Source: Syntrophopropionicum sp964397525
GTDB lineage: Bacteria; Bacillota; Desulfotomaculia; Desulfotomaculales; Pelotomaculaceae
Reading direction: 5' to 3'
Assembly (NCBI GenBank): GCA_964397525.1
Contig: CAYNIY010000025.1
Span: 1-23,874, forward strand
DNA length: 23,874 nucleotides
Made by a program: the position numbers and the translations under genes. Below, in pieces: positions 22,238-23,874 of this stretch (positions are counted from its first letter, which is position 1; the number at the start of each line of letters is the position of its first letter). The notes under the pieces are model-generated. The model did not search any database. It was not told where the DNA came from and worked only from the letters and a program-made list of their open reading frames with translations.

Positions 22238-22267
22238 ATTTTACCACAGTTAGCCCCGTTATGCCAA
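22238..22267 (-). promoter_or_regulatory. Sigma-A promoter of aroQ-pepQ-efp
   Basis: On the minus strand TTGGCA (22267-22262), 18 bases, TAAAAT (22243-22238), in the 119-bp spacer after pmbA. The predicted leader is about 65 nt. Confidence 0.65.
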
Positions 22268-22285
22268 TGCTTCCGGCTGGCGGTG

Positions 22286-23635
22286 CTACTGGCCGCTGAT
22301 GGTCATCCCGGCGATCCTGATCGTTGGCGATCCCTTGCTGCCGAAAAACCTCAGGTCATTTCCGACCATATCAATATGGGCAAACATTTCAATGATGTTT
22401 CCGCCCATCGCCATCCCGCGCACTGGCCTGGTTAATTCGCCATTCTCAATTAAAAGGCCTGCCACACCTACAGAAAAATCGCCGGAGATCGGGTTTGCCG
22501 TGTGCATGCCCATCACTTCAGTAACATAGAGGCCGCTTTTTATGTCTCTGAAAAGCTCTTCTGCGGGATTTGGGCCAGCCTCAATGAAAAGATTAGTTGC
22601 CCCCACTTCCGGGGTTCCCTTGAAGGAACCGCGCACCCCGTTGCCGGTTGAACTGACTCCATCTTTGGCCGCAGTATAAGTATTGTGCAGGTACTGCACC
22701 AGCAGTCCTTTTTCAATCAGTACGGTCCTTGCTGTCGGCACGCCTTCACCGTCAAACGGCGCTGCGACGATACCGCCGGCCAGGGCTCCGTCATCGATCA
22801 CTGTGACTTTGTCGGAAGCGACATAAGAACCCGTCTTGCCGGCAAAAAGCGAGCGGCCCTTCTGTACCGCTTCCGCAGTCAGAGCCGGGCTGATCACGCC
22901 CAGAAAGCCGGTGGCCACATAAGGCTCCAGTACCACAACGGCCTGGCGGGTTGTTACCGGGGCCGCCCCCAGCATCCGTACAGCCCGCCGGGCAGCTTCC
23001 CGGCCCACCTTTTCAGGGTTCAGGCTTTTATATTTCAAGCTGAAATCCATATCAAAGCCGCTTTGGCTTTCTTCTCCCTGTACTGCTGCCAGGGCTATGT
23101 ATATGCCGCAGTAAGCTCCCTTGTAAACCGCTTTCAGGCCAAGAGAGTTGACAATGGTGATCAGCGACTCCCCGTCCTGGTAAGCAGAACTTTCCACGAT
23201 TTTCACCCTGGGATCAAAGGCGCGGGCAGACTCTTCCATCACCCTGGCCATTTCAATTTTCTGCTCCACAGCCGCTTCACGGATCTCAGGATCATAAATA
23301 TCAAGGTCAGCATAGCTTCGTCCGGGAGAAGGCAGCCGGTTGAAGGTGTCTTCCGCAGTTTTTTCACAGTTGGCCAGTGCCTGCCTGGAAGCTTCCTCGA
23401 TCCCCTGCGGGCTGAGGTCTGTGCTGAAAGAAAAACCGGTCCGGCCTTCCCGGATGACACGCAGGCCCATTCCCCGCTCCTCGGCAAGTTTCATTGTCTC
23501 CACGCGGGCTTCCCGGACGTCGATGTTTAACTCTTTAGTGCTGCTGATATAAGCTTCCGCTAATTGAGCGCCCATCTGTCTGGCTGAATTGACAGCGTTT
23601 TCAGCGGCGCCCAAAAATTGTCCATCCTTATCCAC
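22286..23635 (-). CDS. pmbA: TldE/PmbA family peptidase subunit
   Basis: 449 residues from a GTG at 23635, chosen for the AAAGGAG site 7 bases upstream; a longer frame from 23671 lacks one. Motifs of the family: the N-terminal YISSTKELNIDVREARVETMK, ERGMGLRVIREGRTGFSFST, VVLEPYVATGFLGVISPALTAEAVQKGRS, FDGEGVPTARTVLIEKG, and the C-terminal GDFSVGVAGLLIENGEL. There is no HExxxH zinc motif, as expected for TldE, which partners the catalytic TldD. TldD/TldE is a cytosolic metalloprotease that degrades unfolded or modified peptides such as microcin precursors and CcdA. No tldD is in the window; it may lie beyond the right edge. Confidence 0.93.
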   Translation of the reverse strand: MDKDGQFLGAAENAVNSARQMGAQLAEAYISSTKELNIDVREARVETMKLAEERGMGLRVIREGRTGFSFSTDLSPQGIEEASRQALANCEKTAEDTFNRLPSPGRSYADLDIYDPEIREAAVEQKIEMARVMEESARAFDPRVKIVESSAYQDGESLITIVNSLGLKAVYKGAYCGIYIALAAVQGEESQSGFDMDFSLKYKSLNPEKVGREAARRAVRMLGAAPVTTRQAVVVLEPYVATGFLGVISPALTAEAVQKGRSLFAGKTGSYVASDKVTVIDDGALAGGIVAAPFDGEGVPTARTVLIEKGLLVQYLHNTYTAAKDGVSSTGNGVRGSFKGTPEVGATNLFIEAGPNPAEELFRDIKSGLYVTEVMGMHTANPISGDFSVGVAGLLIENGELTRPVRGMAMGGNIIEMFAHIDMVGNDLRFFGSKGSPTIRIAGMTISGQ

Positions 23636-23705
23636 CCAAACACTCCTTTCCCATGTCAGTATATAATTCAATGACTGTCAAAATACTCCTTTAGACCGGA
23701 TATAA

Positions 23706-23744
23706 AAAAATGCGCCAGGGGGACGGTTCTTCTGGCGCATTTTT
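23706..23744. terminator. Bidirectional terminator hairpin with a repeat core in its loop
   Basis: A perfect 13-bp stem: AAAAATGCGCCAG (23706-23718) with CTGGCGCATTTTT (23732-23744). The 13-base loop, GGGGACGGTTCTT, is the core of the family 2 repeats. A run on one side and T run on the other make it a terminator in either direction. It lies about 70 bases upstream of pmbA and may end the gene beyond the right edge. Confidence 0.7.
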
Positions 23745-23757
23745 GGGAGCAGGGATT

Positions 23758-23786
23758 GGGAGCAAGGGGACGATTCTCTTGCTCCC
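23758..23786. repeat. GGGAGCA-type hairpin repeat (family 2)
   Basis: GGGAGCAAG (23758-23766) and CTTGCTCCC (23778-23786) form a 9-bp stem around GGGACGATTCT. The stem has compensated changes relative to other copies (GGAAGC to GGGAGC with GCTTCC to GCTCCC). Confidence 0.8.
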
Positions 23787-23791
23787 CTCGT

Positions 23792-23851
23792 GTCATTCTG
23801 AACGCTAGTGAAGAATCTTGGTTTAAGATCCTTCGCTTACGCTCAGGATGA
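23792..23851. repeat. About 60-nt palindromic repeat, copy D (family 1)
   Basis: Starts GTCATTCTGAACGCTAGTGA and ends GCTCAGGATGA, same orientation as copy A. The centre is AATCTTGGTTTAAGATC. Confidence 0.85.
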
Positions 23852-23874
23852 AGCAGAGGGACGTTCTTTTTGCT
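23852..23874. repeat. GGAAGCA-type repeat cut by window edge (family 2)
   Basis: AGCAGAGGGACGTTCTTTTTGCT, the same core as at 5615-5643, directly abutting palindrome D and running off the window. Confidence 0.65.

Noticed and set aside
23636..23700. TTGACA near 23678 as a pmbA promoter
   Set aside because: No -10 element lies at an acceptable distance; the nearest TATACT is only 12 bases away.

Overview
The window is a chromosomal segment of an endospore-former-type Firmicute, most likely a clostridial, Peptococcaceae or Desulfotomaculum/Pelotomaculum-like anaerobe. This placement rests on Spo0A, on gene order and on the type of short dispersed repeats; I made no database match. All 23 recognised genes lie on the minus strand, so the transcription order runs from right to left. 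Thirteen of the 23 have TTG or GTG as the best-supported start codon.

In transcription order: pmbA/tldE (22286-23635); a promoter and aroQ-pepQ-efp (20066-22166); a repeat-rich spacer; a carboxyltransferase-AccB fusion and accC (two-subunit pyruvate carboxylase type, 16331-19675); a promoter and asp23-amaP-DUF2273-nusB (14487-16207); a second repeat-rich spacer with an assembly gap; xseA, a folD-fchA fusion, xseB and ispA (9987-13888); a long structured RNA with its own promoter (about 9250-9858), identified here as OLE RNA; its membrane partner gene oapA; dxs and tlyA; a third repeat cluster with an assembly gap; nadK, mnmM (ytqB), argR and recN; a sigma-H-like promoter and spo0A with a terminator; and finally a secreted copper-amine-oxidase-stalk protein cut by the left edge.

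This order is essentially that of the Bacillus subtilis aroQ-to-spo0A block, with informative differences. The spoIIIA operon, normally between efp and accB, and spoIVB, normally between recN and spo0A, are both missing from their usual places, although spo0A looks intact. AccB is fused to a pyruvate-carboxylase-type carboxyltransferase. FolD has lost two cyclohydrolase active-site residues and is fused to an FchA domain that could supply that activity. The OLE RNA/oapA pair is inserted between ispA and dxs, the position known from the extremophile and anaerobe Firmicutes that carry OLE.

The gene-free stretches are filled by three families of short hairpin repeats: about 60-nt palindromes, GGAAGCA...TGCTTCC hairpins around a GGGGACGTTCT-like core, and GGTCGG-type palindromes. 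Both 100-N gaps (5729-5828, 14139-14238) fall inside such repeats. No tRNA, rRNA, insertion sequence or CRISPR array was seen.
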